Position numbers and translations under genes: made by a program. From Limnospira platensis (lineage in GTDB: Bacteria > Cyanobacteriota > Cyanobacteriia > Cyanobacteriales > Microcoleaceae), in NCBI RefSeq assembly GCF_046480435.1, contig NZ_PKGC01000005.1: a DNA stretch of 64,000 nucleotides. The stretch is one strand, 5' to 3'. This document shows positions 26,443-36,583 of the stretch, piece after piece (within the stretch, counting starts at the first letter, position 1; each line of letters begins with the position of its first letter). Below the pieces are notes generated by a model. That model saw nothing but the letters and a program-made list of their open reading frames with translations. It was not told the DNA's origin and did no database searches.

Positions 26443-28557
26443 TTAGACTGCTGTTTTGGCATCATAGCGACTGGTTAGGCGGTCTAGTTGTTTGACCAAC
26501 AAGCTGAGGAACAGCCCCACGTCAGTGACGACACCCACAGACTCAACGGAACCGCGATCGCTTAATTTTGTGACCACAGCCGGGTTAATATCCACACAGA
26601 CCATTTTAACGCCAGATGGAGTCATATTACCGACACCGATGGAATGAAGCATGGTAGAGAGCATGATAATCATGTCTGTACCTTGTAGCAACTGGCTATA
26701 GTGCTGCTGTGCTTGAATTAAATCCATCTGGGTATCAGGTAGAGGGCCATCATCGCGGATAGAACCCGCCAGGGAGAAGGGAACATCATTGCGGACACAC
26801 TCATACATAATACCACTGGTGATAACTCCCTGTTGGACAGCACTAGCAATGCTACCGCAACGCCGAATAGTGTTAATGACTTTGAGATGATGGCGGTGTC
26901 CCCCTTTGACGGCGACTCCCTGTTTCATATCGACACCGAGAGAAGTTCCCATCATGGACTGTTCAATATCATGAACAGCGATCGCATTTCCGCCCAATAA
27001 AGCCTGGACATAACCCTCGCGAATGAGGTGAGATAAATGCTGAGATCCTCCGGTGTGAATAACGACAGGACCAGCGGTTACGACGACTTTACCACCGCGA
27101 TCGCGAATTTGGCGCATTTCCCAGGCTACCTGTTCGACGATCAATTCTACGCGGCGTTCACTAGAAACCCCGGCTGACATAAAGCCAAATTCCTGGTTAT
27201 TACGCTGTTCGCGAGATTCAGGTTTGCGGATAGTGCGGATACCCATAACATCGACAACTACTTTTTCGCCAACTTCGAGATCGCGCAATAATTTACAACG
27301 GGCGATCGGTCCTGAGGGTCCTTCGGTAACAGCGATCGCCCCATCCATGCGCTGATTTTGAACGAGGACCCACTCACCAGCGATGCGTACTTCTGTGGGA
27401 TAAATAGTAGTCACATAGAAATCATCGGGACTGACACCATGCTGATGGACGGTTTCCAGTTTCGCATCTTGAACATCTTCTTGTAGAGAAAACGCGCCGA
27501 TATCAATTAGTTGACTCATAATCTCTTCCATGACCTCATGGGAGGGAGCCGAGATTTTAATTTGCGCGGTAGAGGTACTTTGGCGCTGTTCCCCTAGATT
27601 AAAATTCTGGACTTGGAAGCTACCGCCGCCTTCGACGACTAGATCTAAGGCGCGGTTAATTAAACCTGCGTCTAATAAGTGACCCTGTAAACAGACTGTG
27701 CGGCTTTCGAGTTGGGTCGCAGCATGGCGATCCTCGATGATGGGTTCAGTTACCCGCAAAGTTAAACATTTCGCCGCCCCTCCCGCTTTCAGAAATTCGG
27801 TCAGGGGAGTTTCAACGACATTAAATCCGGCTTCAGATAGCCTTGATTTGAGGTTATCGCTGATTTTGTTCATAATCACCGTCTGGTTAATATTGACGGC
27901 GTTACAGGCGAAATTAACCGCGTCTGGTTCATCAATAGCAATGCGTTTTTCTGGGGGAACCCGCAGTTCAATGAGACGATTTGAATATGAGTCAAAAGCT
28001 GGGGGATAGTACAGCAAATAACCCCCTGTCAGAGGACAAAAGCAGGTGTCGAGGTGATAGAAGCGATCGTCCATTAATCGCAGGGATAGGACTTCTATAT
28101 TCAACCATTCGGCTAACAGGGAGTGAGAGTCAAGTTCAGACCGGAAACCATATCCCGCCCACAAATAGCGGCCTTCACGGTCTAATAAAGCATCTCCTGC
28201 GCCTTCAAAAGGGAGATCTTTGGGGAGTTCGTGAACGGTAAATCCTTGGCTTTCAAACCAAGCCTTAAAATAAGGTTCCTCTCCTTGGCGTTCTTTATGG
28301 TAGAACCGACTGAGAACCACAGTCTTATCTAATACCAGTCCGGCGTTAGCTGTGAACACCATATCTGGCCAACCTTTCTCTGGTTGCACTAGATCGACGA
28401 TCGCATGATCTTTAATGGTATGGTAGAGTTTCTGCCATTGTTCTACAGCGCGATCGTAGGATGATTTATGAATGTTACCCTCCATCCACGGGTTGATCAC
28501 ATAATCTACATCATAGTGATCTGGGGGACACATGAGAAAGCGAATCGCATCAGTCAT
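26443..28557 (-). CDS. argZ: Bifunctional arginine dihydrolase / ornithine cyclodeaminase
   Basis: 704 residues in two halves. The N-terminal half (about 1-280) is an amidinotransferase-type guanidino hydrolase: FTANAGLVLDK, EGAGDALLDREG, HLDTCFCPL and the Cys near KAGGAAKCLTLR. The C-terminal half (about 285-690) is the LOR/SDH-like domain with nucleotide-binding region (GNAIAVHDIEQS, INPAVVTKLSDRG). This is the cyanobacterial ArgZ/AgrE architecture, which makes ornithine (and ammonia) directly from arginine and can convert ornithine to proline, so linking cyanophycin breakdown to nitrogen supply. The name AgrE is equally used. Confidence 0.85.
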   Translation of the reverse strand: MTDAIRFLMCPPDHYDVDYVINPWMEGNIHKSSYDRAVEQWQKLYHTIKDHAIVDLVQPEKGWPDMVFTANAGLVLDKTVVLSRFYHKERQGEEPYFKAWFESQGFTVHELPKDLPFEGAGDALLDREGRYLWAGYGFRSELDSHSLLAEWLNIEVLSLRLMDDRFYHLDTCFCPLTGGYLLYYPPAFDSYSNRLIELRVPPEKRIAIDEPDAVNFACNAVNINQTVIMNKISDNLKSRLSEAGFNVVETPLTEFLKAGGAAKCLTLRVTEPIIEDRHAATQLESRTVCLQGHLLDAGLINRALDLVVEGGGSFQVQNFNLGEQRQSTSTAQIKISAPSHEVMEEIMSQLIDIGAFSLQEDVQDAKLETVHQHGVSPDDFYVTTIYPTEVRIAGEWVLVQNQRMDGAIAVTEGPSGPIARCKLLRDLEVGEKVVVDVMGIRTIRKPESREQRNNQEFGFMSAGVSSERRVELIVEQVAWEMRQIRDRGGKVVVTAGPVVIHTGGSQHLSHLIREGYVQALLGGNAIAVHDIEQSMMGTSLGVDMKQGVAVKGGHRHHLKVINTIRRCGSIASAVQQGVITSGIMYECVRNDVPFSLAGSIRDDGPLPDTQMDLIQAQQHYSQLLQGTDMIIMLSTMLHSIGVGNMTPSGVKMVCVDINPAVVTKLSDRGSVESVGVVTDVGLFLSLLVKQLDRLTSRYDAKTAV

Positions 28558-28791
28558 AATTAAGCTAATTGGTAGATATACACATCACAGCCACTAAACC
28601 ACAAAAACCACTCCCACACCTGACAAGTGTTTTAGAAGTGGTCAAGTTTAGCCATAGTCAAGCCGACTTATTATTCTAACATGGCCGGACGTAGCAACAC
28701 ACTTTCCCCATTGCCAACTGCAAATGCTAGACTAGGTGCTGGGGACGATCGCACTTCTATCTCCAGTCATTGCACACCCAACTACCAAAAC

Positions 28792-29970
28792 ATGAAATAT
28801 TCTGTGTTAGATACATTTGCTGGAGCCGGAGGGTTCAGTTTAGGATTCCAGTGGGCGGGAGCCCACATTATTGGTGCTATTGAAATCGATGAATGGGCTG
28901 GTGAGACATTTCAATTTAATCATCCAAATGCTCATCTGATTAAAGGTGATATTAAAGGGATAACTGACGAACAAATCCTTGACACTTTTGGGGAGATTAA
29001 ACCTCACATCATTTTGGGAGGTATTCCCTGCCAAGGCTTTTCTATTTGCAATCAAAATAAAGGCGATCGCCAAGACTCTAGAAATTATATGTTTCAGGAT
29101 TTAATCAGAATTAGCAGTTTGCTACAGCCGGAGATTATCATTATTGAAAATGTCCCGAATTTAATTAAAGCTAAAACCACCAATAGACAGCTAGTTATTG
29201 ATTTGATTATGTCAAAATTGCGGCATCTAGGATATCAAGTAAATTATCAAATACTGAATGCTACTGATTATGGAATTCCTCAAGTCAGAAAAAGATTATT
29301 TATCCTGGCTCATAGATGTGATCTTACCCATCCATTTCCTCAGCCTACACATACAACAAGTAATCAGACAGAGTTGTTTACACATAATCTAAAGAAATGC
29401 CCAAGTCTATGGGAGGCTATCTCAGACTTACCCGATATTGATGCGGGGGAAGGAGCAGAAGAAATGGAATATAATAAATGTCCAGATCATGAATATCAAC
29501 AGATTCTCAGGAATGGTTCTGATAGGGTTTTTAATCATAAAGCTATGAAACATTCTCAGCGATTAGTTCAGCGTTTTGCATCAATGGGCTGGGGAGACTC
29601 GACATCTGATGTACCTAATCATTTGCGCCCCCTCAAAAGAAATAGCCATCAGTTTTCTGATAAAATCTATGACCAAAATAATAGAAGAATGTCCCCATAT
29701 AAACCATGCAACACTATACCAGCTTCCTTTTATGCTAATTTTGTTCATCCTTATAAAAATCGCAATTTTACGGCGCGGGAGGGTGCGAGAATACAGTCTT
29801 TTCCAGATTGGTATGTGTTCAAAGGTAAGCCAACTGTTGTCAGTCACAAACTTTTAGAGCGTGAGGGTAGATTGGCGGAAAAGCATCTATGCCAATATAA
29901 TCAAATTGGTAATGCTGTTCCCCCTTTAATGGCAAAAGCTATAGCGGAAAATCTCTTTAAACAACTTTAA
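28792..29970 (+). CDS. DNA (cytosine-5) methyltransferase of a type II system
   Basis: Motif order is canonical: FAGAGGFSLGF (motif I), IPCQGFS (motif IV with catalytic Cys), ENVPNLI (motif VI), DYGIPQVRKRLFI (motif VIII) and a C-terminal QIGNAVPP (motif X). It methylates cytosine at a site that cannot be read from sequence alone. ATG 28792 is just before MKYSVLDTFAG; an upstream start at 28681 would add 37 residues with no motif. A restriction enzyme-like gene follows after 6 bp. Confidence 0.9.
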   Translation: MKYSVLDTFAGAGGFSLGFQWAGAHIIGAIEIDEWAGETFQFNHPNAHLIKGDIKGITDEQILDTFGEIKPHIILGGIPCQGFSICNQNKGDRQDSRNYMFQDLIRISSLLQPEIIIIENVPNLIKAKTTNRQLVIDLIMSKLRHLGYQVNYQILNATDYGIPQVRKRLFILAHRCDLTHPFPQPTHTTSNQTELFTHNLKKCPSLWEAISDLPDIDAGEGAEEMEYNKCPDHEYQQILRNGSDRVFNHKAMKHSQRLVQRFASMGWGDSTSDVPNHLRPLKRNSHQFSDKIYDQNNRRMSPYKPCNTIPASFYANFVHPYKNRNFTAREGARIQSFPDWYVFKGKPTVVSHKLLEREGRLAEKHLCQYNQIGNAVPPLMAKAIAENLFKQL

Positions 29971-29976
29971 AATAAT

Positions 29977-30846
29977 ATGTTTGTTCACGGTAAAAATATT
30001 AGCCAAAAAGAAAACCATAAAACCAAATATAGAGACGATGAATCTCGGCGTTATTTGGCGGAAATTAGATTACATTATGAGCAGTGGAAATCTGCTAATC
30101 AATCCCTGATAGGTCCCGGTTCAAAAGCACATCCAAATGACTTGGTAATCATGGATGAACGAGTAAAAATCCTCAATGATTATAAAGATTTTTTAGATCA
30201 GCAACACTATGCTGCTAAATTCGATTCTCGGTCTAATCTACATTCTTCGGTATTAGAGGAGTTTATGTACTACTTATTTAGAGATTTGGTTCAAGAAATT
30301 TCTCCCCATGCACTGCTGGGAAAAGCTCACTCTTTTAAAGATGTATTTTTTCGCCCACCTTCTTATCAAGAAATGCTGAAAAAGCCCTATGCTTTAATTG
30401 AGATAAAAGACCATGACTTTGCGATTGGAGTTAGTGTGGAAACACAAATGAAATGTGAAGGTTCTCCGGTCGTAGAAACACACAATTGGGATATTCCTGC
30501 TGTAGCGATTGCATGCAAAACCTATTTAGATAAGACGATGCTGCAAGATATTTCTACGGCGGCTGAACAACTCAAGTATAAAAATCCCAATGCTATGTAT
30601 ATTGTAGTGGCAGAATGGCTCAAACTTACTGACTCGGTGAATCTGAGAAAATATAAAATTGATCAAATTTATATTTTGCGAAAACAAAAAAATACTGATA
30701 GAGAATTTAGATATCTTGAGAGTTATCAGAAAAATCCTATATACTCTGATGTAGTACAACATCTATTTCTGAAAGTACGAGAGTTTCTGATTTCCGACTG
30801 GGAGGGAGGAATATCAGATGGTTTAAATCGTGGTTTTTTACTCTAA
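29977..30846 (+). CDS. Type II restriction endonuclease, Bpu10I-like
   Basis: 289 residues starting 6 bp after the methyltransferase stop, so the pair forms a restriction-modification operon. The pattern SFKDVFFRP then ALIEIKDHDFAIG gives the D-(x)n-E-x-K core of a PD-(D/E)xK nuclease. TYLDKTMLQDI and IDQIYILRKQ match what I remember of the Bpu10I family, which cuts an asymmetric site; that would usually need two endonuclease subunits, and only one gene is here. Codon use and AT content are higher than flanking genes, suggesting horizontal origin. Confidence 0.65.
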   Translation: MFVHGKNISQKENHKTKYRDDESRRYLAEIRLHYEQWKSANQSLIGPGSKAHPNDLVIMDERVKILNDYKDFLDQQHYAAKFDSRSNLHSSVLEEFMYYLFRDLVQEISPHALLGKAHSFKDVFFRPPSYQEMLKKPYALIEIKDHDFAIGVSVETQMKCEGSPVVETHNWDIPAVAIACKTYLDKTMLQDISTAAEQLKYKNPNAMYIVVAEWLKLTDSVNLRKYKIDQIYILRKQKNTDREFRYLESYQKNPIYSDVVQHLFLKVREFLISDWEGGISDGLNRGFLL

Positions 30847-31037
30847 AATCTTGGCTATGACAATTCCTCTGGCTTCCCCGAGTCCCTGCCCTAATTATCC
30901 CATATCATTATTAAACTCGCAAGGAGGTGAATCTTTCCGCGTTTGTATGCTATGATATGCTACAATTCAGACTATACTTTTCTCCCTTGACAACCCAAAC
31001 CGATTAGATTAGATGACTGTAAATTAATCAATAAATT

Positions 31038-34000
31038 ATGGCTAAAAATAGTTTTAATCTTTCCGAATGGTCGATTCGACAACCTGTTCCCACTTTGGTG
31101 CTGTTTTTGATCCTGACGCTGGTGGGGTTGATGTCTTTTTTTCAACTGGGAATTGATGATACTCCTAATATAGATATTCCGGCGGTTACGGTGACAGTTA
31201 CACAACCGGGTGCGGGTCCTAATGAATTGGAAAATCAGGTGACAAAACAGGTCGAAGATGCGATCGCCGGATTAGGAAATATTGACCAACTCACCTCTAC
31301 AGTCAGAGACGGAGTATCTAGCACTACCGTGAGTTTTGTTTTGGGAACCGATAGCGATCGCGCTACTAATGATGTCCGTAATGCGATCGCTCAAATTCGC
31401 CAAAGCCTACCCCAAGACATTAACGATCCTATTGTACAGCGTCTGCGATTTGCGGGCGGGTCGATTATGACCTATGCGGTAACATCACCCACCCGCTCAG
31501 TAGAAGAACTTAGCGATCTGGTCGATCGCACTATTAGCCGCGCCTTACTTAACGTTCCTGGTGTCGCCCAAATTCAACGACTCGGAGGAGTTGACCGAGA
31601 AATTCGCGTCGAACTTCACCCCGATCGCATCCAAAGTTTAGGCATCACCACCACCCAAGTTAACGACCAAATTCGTGCTTTTAATATTAACCTTCCCGGA
31701 GGGCGATCGCAAGTAGGCGGTAGTGAAAAAAGTATCCGCACCCTCGGAAGCGCCCAAACCGTCGAAGCATTAAGAGACTATCCAATTATACTCCCCAATG
31801 GTAACTCAGTTCCCCTGTCCAGTATTGGCACGGTTACCGATGGTTTAGCAGAAGTCCGCCAAGTCGCCAAATTTGCAGACTTTCCCCTAGAGTCTAACAG
31901 TGAAATTGGTACTCCTGTTGTCGGCTTTTCCGTCCTCCGCAGTACCGGAAGCACCCTAGTATCAGTAGAACAAGGTATTCGCGAGCGGGTGGTAGACCTA
32001 CAAAAAACACTCCCAGAAGACATTAAACTAGAACTAATTGTCACCAGGGCTAATTCTATTCGCGAGTCCTATCAAGCCTCAGTGGATGCGTTAGTTATCG
32101 GTTCCATTTTAACCGTGGTGGTCGTCGGTGTATTTTTGCGAAACTGGCGACCAACTTTAATTACGGCGATCGCCTTACCTTTATCGATTTTACCCACCTT
32201 CCTGGTGATGCGGATGTTTGATTATACCCTCAATGGGATGACTCTATTAGCCCTAGCTTTAGCCATGGGAAACCTAGTAGATGATGCTATCTGTATGATG
32301 GAGAATATAGATCAGCACGTTGAGATGGGTAAACCTCCCTTTAAAGCTGCTATTGACGCTTCCCGCGAAATTGGGTTAGCCGTAGTCGCCACCACCGCCA
32401 CCATTGTCGCTGTCTTCCTTCCCGTCGCTTTTATGGGAGGGGTTCCCGGTCAATTTTTCCAACCCTTTGGAGTTACAGTAGCTACCTCTACCATGTTTTC
32501 TACCCTAGTCGCCTGTACCATGACTCCCCTATTGGGCGCTAGGTTACTTAAACAAAAATCAACACCTCCCAAAACTGACACTAATCACACCCGGCGGCGC
32601 TTCTCTCCCTATCGCAGCCTTTTGGCTTGGTCGTTGCGACACCGCATCACTACCCTGTTATTAGCGATCGCCTTTTTTATCGCCAGTTTACAATTAGTCC
32701 CCCTCATCCCCAAAGGCTTATTTAGTAGTGGAGATACTGGATTAAGTACCATTTCCCTTCAATTACCGCCCGGTTCCACTTTAGCCGAATTGGAAACTAC
32801 CACCCAAGAAGCGATCGCCCACTTAGCCGAAAATCCCGCCGTTGACAACGTTTTAGCAGTCTTGGGAAATCGTGGGGAAGGTGTCGTAGAAGTTAACCAA
32901 GCTACCCTGTCTGTAAATTTAGTCCCCTCCGATGACCGGGAGATATCCCAGGCGGAATTTGAAACACAAATGAGAACCCGTTTTGCTCAAATTCCTGGCG
33001 CGAGAATTAGCTTTCAGTCCCAGGGTGCAGGTGGCGGCGGCAAGGATTTATCTATTGTTCTTAGTAGTGATAACCCCGATGCTTTGTTAGAAACTGCTAA
33101 TGCTTTGGAAAGCCAAATGCGGTCAATTCCCGGACTCGTAGAAGTTACCTCTAGCGCTAGTTTGGTCAGACCGGAAATCTTGATTCGTCCTGACCCTAGA
33201 AGGGCTGGAGATTTGGGCGTTTCTGTACAGGCGATCGCCCGCACCGCTTTATTAGCTACCTTGGGTGATAACCAGTCGAATTTGGCTAAGTTTGACTTAC
33301 CCGATCGCCAAATTCCTATCCGAGTACAATTGGCTGAGGAGTTTCGCAATGATTTTGAGGCGATCGAAAATTTACGCATACCTACCCAGGATGGTCGATT
33401 AGTTCCCCTCTCTGCTGTCGCTGATATTACTATCGGTAGCGGTCCCGCCACTATTGACCGCTATTTCCGTTCCCGACAAGTACAATTAGAGGCTAATTTA
33501 GAAGGTCTTTCCTTGGGTGATGCTCTCGCACTGGTAGAGGCTTTACCAGCTATGAACCCCCTACCGCCTGATGTACAACAGCAGTCCGAAGGTGATGCTA
33601 GAATTATGATTGATGTCTTCACCCGCTTTCTCTCCGCTTTGGCTTTAGCTGTCTTGGGAATTTATGCCATCCTCGTATTGCTTTACAACAACTTTATTAT
33701 CCCCGTTACCATTTTGATGGCTTTACCTCTATCCCTCGGCGGCGCATTACTAGCCTTGATGGTTACTCAAAAAGAGTTGGGCTTATTTGCTCTCATTGGT
33801 ATTGTTCTGTTGATGGGTTTGGTCACTAAAAATGCCATCCTTTTGGTCGATTGTTCTATGGCTAATCAACAGATGGGAATGTCTCGATTTAATGCAGTCC
33901 TAGAAGCTGGATGCTCCCGACTGCGACCTATTTTGATGACCACTTTTTCTACCATCGCCGGTATGTTACCTATTGCTTTGGAGTGGGGCGCAGGTTCTCA

Positions 34001-34196
34001 GGTACGCAGTCCTATGGCGATCGCTGTTATTGGTGGAATGACTACATCTACCCTCTTAACTTTGGTCGTCGTTCCCGTTTGGTTTACCTATGTTGATGGG
34101 TTCCAAAACTGGCTTAAAAATCCCTTTAAACCTAAACGGCGGCGCGTATCACCTGCTAAAAAAATGCCCAAAAATATGGCTTCTATCAAAGAATAA
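31038..34196 (+). CDS. RND-family multidrug efflux inner membrane transporter
   Basis: 1,052 residues with the AcrB/HAE1 layout: 12 membrane helices in two groups of six (first helix about 17-35; 350-490; then 535-555; 860-1010) and two large periplasmic loops. The proton-relay aspartates are present in MGNLVDDAICMMENI. It exports organic compounds with a membrane-fusion and an outer-membrane partner, neither of which is visible next to it. Start ATG 31038 has a good NSFNLSEWSIRQPVPTL beginning. An unusual AAGGAGGTGA lies upstream at 30921. Confidence 0.92.
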   Translation: MAKNSFNLSEWSIRQPVPTLVLFLILTLVGLMSFFQLGIDDTPNIDIPAVTVTVTQPGAGPNELENQVTKQVEDAIAGLGNIDQLTSTVRDGVSSTTVSFVLGTDSDRATNDVRNAIAQIRQSLPQDINDPIVQRLRFAGGSIMTYAVTSPTRSVEELSDLVDRTISRALLNVPGVAQIQRLGGVDREIRVELHPDRIQSLGITTTQVNDQIRAFNINLPGGRSQVGGSEKSIRTLGSAQTVEALRDYPIILPNGNSVPLSSIGTVTDGLAEVRQVAKFADFPLESNSEIGTPVVGFSVLRSTGSTLVSVEQGIRERVVDLQKTLPEDIKLELIVTRANSIRESYQASVDALVIGSILTVVVVGVFLRNWRPTLITAIALPLSILPTFLVMRMFDYTLNGMTLLALALAMGNLVDDAICMMENIDQHVEMGKPPFKAAIDASREIGLAVVATTATIVAVFLPVAFMGGVPGQFFQPFGVTVATSTMFSTLVACTMTPLLGARLLKQKSTPPKTDTNHTRRRFSPYRSLLAWSLRHRITTLLLAIAFFIASLQLVPLIPKGLFSSGDTGLSTISLQLPPGSTLAELETTTQEAIAHLAENPAVDNVLAVLGNRGEGVVEVNQATLSVNLVPSDDREISQAEFETQMRTRFAQIPGARISFQSQGAGGGGKDLSIVLSSDNPDALLETANALESQMRSIPGLVEVTSSASLVRPEILIRPDPRRAGDLGVSVQAIARTALLATLGDNQSNLAKFDLPDRQIPIRVQLAEEFRNDFEAIENLRIPTQDGRLVPLSAVADITIGSGPATIDRYFRSRQVQLEANLEGLSLGDALALVEALPAMNPLPPDVQQQSEGDARIMIDVFTRFLSALALAVLGIYAILVLLYNNFIIPVTILMALPLSLGGALLALMVTQKELGLFALIGIVLLMGLVTKNAILLVDCSMANQQMGMSRFNAVLEAGCSRLRPILMTTFSTIAGMLPIALEWGAGSQVRSPMAIAVIGGMTTSTLLTLVVVPVWFTYVDGFQNWLKNPFKPKRRRVSPAKKMPKNMASIKE

Positions 34197-34267
34197 TCAC
34201 CCTGATTTTGGGCTAGATGATTTTTTGTTCAACACCTAAAAAAAACGCCCGATTTTTCAGTAAAAGG

Positions 34268-34296
34268 TTGACAAATCATCAGCCCTAAGCTATAAT
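34268..34296 (+). promoter_or_regulatory. Perfect consensus sigma70 promoter facing the STAND gene 3' end
   Basis: TTGACA at 34268-34273, a 17-base spacer, and TATAAT at 34291-34296: every base matches the consensus. It is on the plus strand, downstream of the RND gene, and no plus-strand gene follows; the next gene (34394-36583) is antiparallel. It may drive a small RNA or an antisense transcript. Confidence 0.75.
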
Positions 34297-34393
34297 GGTA
34301 TCGTTGGGGTTGATATGGCTATACGCTTGATTTTTTATTCAACATAGTTAAACCAGAGGGGGTGGTAGTGTGGGAGGGGTGGAGGTTTCAGCC

Positions 34394-36583
34394 CTAGCCC
34401 TGAATGGTTAAAAAATAGATCTGTCCGCCGCCATCACCGGCGACCACGGTACAGCCATCAGAAGCGATCGCACAGCATCGGACAGAAGAAGAAGTGATCA
34501 ACTTAGCGAGGACGGTTCCGGTGTTCAAATCCCATAACTTGAGGGTATCGTCAAAAGACCCGGACAGAGCCCGCTTACCGTCTGGGGTGACAGCCACAGC
34601 ATTAACCGATCGCCGATGAGCCACAAGCGATCGCACTTCTCGTCCTGTGAGCAAATCCCATAACTTGATCGTATCGTCAAAAGACCCGGACAGAGCCTGC
34701 TGACCGTCTGGGGTAATCGCCAACGCATCAACCCAACGGCGATGACCGACAAGCGATCGCACTTCTAGTCCAGTTTGTAAATCCCAGAGTTTAAGGGTGT
34801 TATCCTCCGACCCCGAAAGCCCCCACCTACCATCAGGAGTAATCGCCACAGCCGAAACCGAATCATCATGACCCATAAACGAGCGAATTTCCTTGAGAGT
34901 CCTCATATCCCAAAGTTTAAGGGTGTTATCCTCCGACCCCGAAAGCGCCCACTTCCCATCAGAGGTAATCGCCACCGCCCTAACCGGGTCAGTATGACCA
35001 GTCAGAGAAAATAATTCCTGTCCCGACTCCAAATCCCACAGCTTGAGAGTAGTATCCTCCGACCCAGATAAAGCCCGTTTACCGTCCGGGGTAATCGCCA
35101 CCGTCCTGACCCAATCACTGTGACCCACAAAGCAGCGCAACTCCTGTCCCGTCTGCAAATCCCACAACTTGAGAGTTTCATCATAGGAAGCCGACAGAGC
35201 CCACCTATCATTAGGGGTAATTGCTACAGCAGAGATAGCATCACTATGACCGAGGAAACAATCTAACTCCTCTTCCGTAGCCAAATCCCAAAGTTTGAGA
35301 GTCTGGTCAAAAGACCCCGAAAGCGCCTGCTTACCGTCTGGAGTAATCGCCACATCCCAAACCCAACGACGATGACCCGCAAAAGATCGCAACTCTTCCC
35401 CGGTTTGTAAATCCCAAAGTTTCAAAGTCTTATCAAAAGACCCAGACAGAGCCCTTTCACCGTCTGGAGTAATCGCCACCGCATTAACCGAATCCTCATG
35501 ACCCGCAAAAGTTCGCAAATCTTCCCCGGTTTGTAAATCCCAGAGTTTAAGAGTCTGGTCAAAAGACCCCGACAGAGCCCGTTTACCATTAGGAGTAATC
35601 GCCAACGCCCAAACTGAACCCTCGTGACCCGCAAAAGTTCGCAACTCTTCCCCGGTTTGTAAATCCCAAAGTTTCAAAGTCTTATCAAAAGAAGCCGATA
35701 GAGCCCGTTTACCATCAGGAGTAATCGCCACCGCCGCCACCAAATCCCCGTGACCCGTAAAAGTTCGTATTTCCTCCCCTGTCACCAAATCCCACAGCCT
35801 GAGAGTAGTATCTTTTGAACCCGACAGAGCGCGTTTACCGTCTGGAGTCATCGCCACCGCCGTCACCCAATCCCCATGACCCGCAAAAGTTCGCAACTCT
35901 TCGCCAGTCCGCAAATCCCACATTTTGAGAGTATTATCATAGGAACCGGAAATCGCCCGCTTACCGCTAGGGCTAATCGCCAAAGCTAAGACCCTACAAG
36001 TATGACCCTGAAGCGATCGCACCACTCGTCCCGTCTTCAAATTCCACAGTTTTAGGGTAGTATCTCCCGAAGCCGACACACCAGCCCTACCATCAGGAGT
36101 AATCGCCACCGCATTAACCGAGTCTCCGTGACCCACCAAAGTCCGAATCAGCACCCCATCAGGGGAATCAAAACAGGGAAACAGCGGACAAAACCAAGAC
36201 CGCTCCTGATATTGTTTCACCTGTTCGATAAAGTCTTTAATCCCCGGTTCCGAGAAATATAATAGCCGTCCCAGCAATTGTTCCGCCAACTGGCTGTTAT
36301 CTTCCTCCAAAATATGAGAAGACATCAGCAAAGACTTTTGAATCAATTGGAAAACCCGTTGCTGACCTGGGGACACCAAAGATAAAGCCAAATCATAATC
36401 ATCAATTAGCGCCCGGATCCCCACATTGGCTAACTTTTGTTCCAAAAAGCCAAAATCCATTAACCAATCAACCAAGCGCTTTATATCCTTAATTTCCGCC
36501 AGATAAATAGGTTGGTGTCGTAACACATGGAGACGGTCTTCTGGTAACTGTTCAGTTAGCCAATGGGTCAGTTTTTGGGTCAT
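34394..36583 (-). CDS. WD40 repeat protein, C-terminal half of a split STAND system
   Basis: 729 residues. Residues 1-150 are helical (LHVLRHQPIYLAEIKDIKRL, FLEQKLANVGIRAL) and end in FCPLFPCFDSPDG, the usual linker before propellers in NACHT-WD40 proteins. From about 151 come 13 repeats of exactly 42 residues (GHxDxVxAVAITPDGKRALSGSxDxTLKLWDL pattern) plus a degenerate 14th, enough for two seven-bladed propellers. The start overlaps the stop of the ATPase gene by 4 bp (ATGA), so the two are co-translated. Probably the ligand-sensing arm of the upstream ATPase. Confidence 0.85.
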   Translation of the reverse strand: MTQKLTHWLTEQLPEDRLHVLRHQPIYLAEIKDIKRLVDWLMDFGFLEQKLANVGIRALIDDYDLALSLVSPGQQRVFQLIQKSLLMSSHILEEDNSQLAEQLLGRLLYFSEPGIKDFIEQVKQYQERSWFCPLFPCFDSPDGVLIRTLVGHGDSVNAVAITPDGRAGVSASGDTTLKLWNLKTGRVVRSLQGHTCRVLALAISPSGKRAISGSYDNTLKMWDLRTGEELRTFAGHGDWVTAVAMTPDGKRALSGSKDTTLRLWDLVTGEEIRTFTGHGDLVAAVAITPDGKRALSASFDKTLKLWDLQTGEELRTFAGHEGSVWALAITPNGKRALSGSFDQTLKLWDLQTGEDLRTFAGHEDSVNAVAITPDGERALSGSFDKTLKLWDLQTGEELRSFAGHRRWVWDVAITPDGKQALSGSFDQTLKLWDLATEEELDCFLGHSDAISAVAITPNDRWALSASYDETLKLWDLQTGQELRCFVGHSDWVRTVAITPDGKRALSGSEDTTLKLWDLESGQELFSLTGHTDPVRAVAITSDGKWALSGSEDNTLKLWDMRTLKEIRSFMGHDDSVSAVAITPDGRWGLSGSEDNTLKLWDLQTGLEVRSLVGHRRWVDALAITPDGQQALSGSFDDTIKLWDLLTGREVRSLVAHRRSVNAVAVTPDGKRALSGSFDDTLKLWDLNTGTVLAKLITSSSVRCCAIASDGCTVVAGDGGGQIYFLTIQG

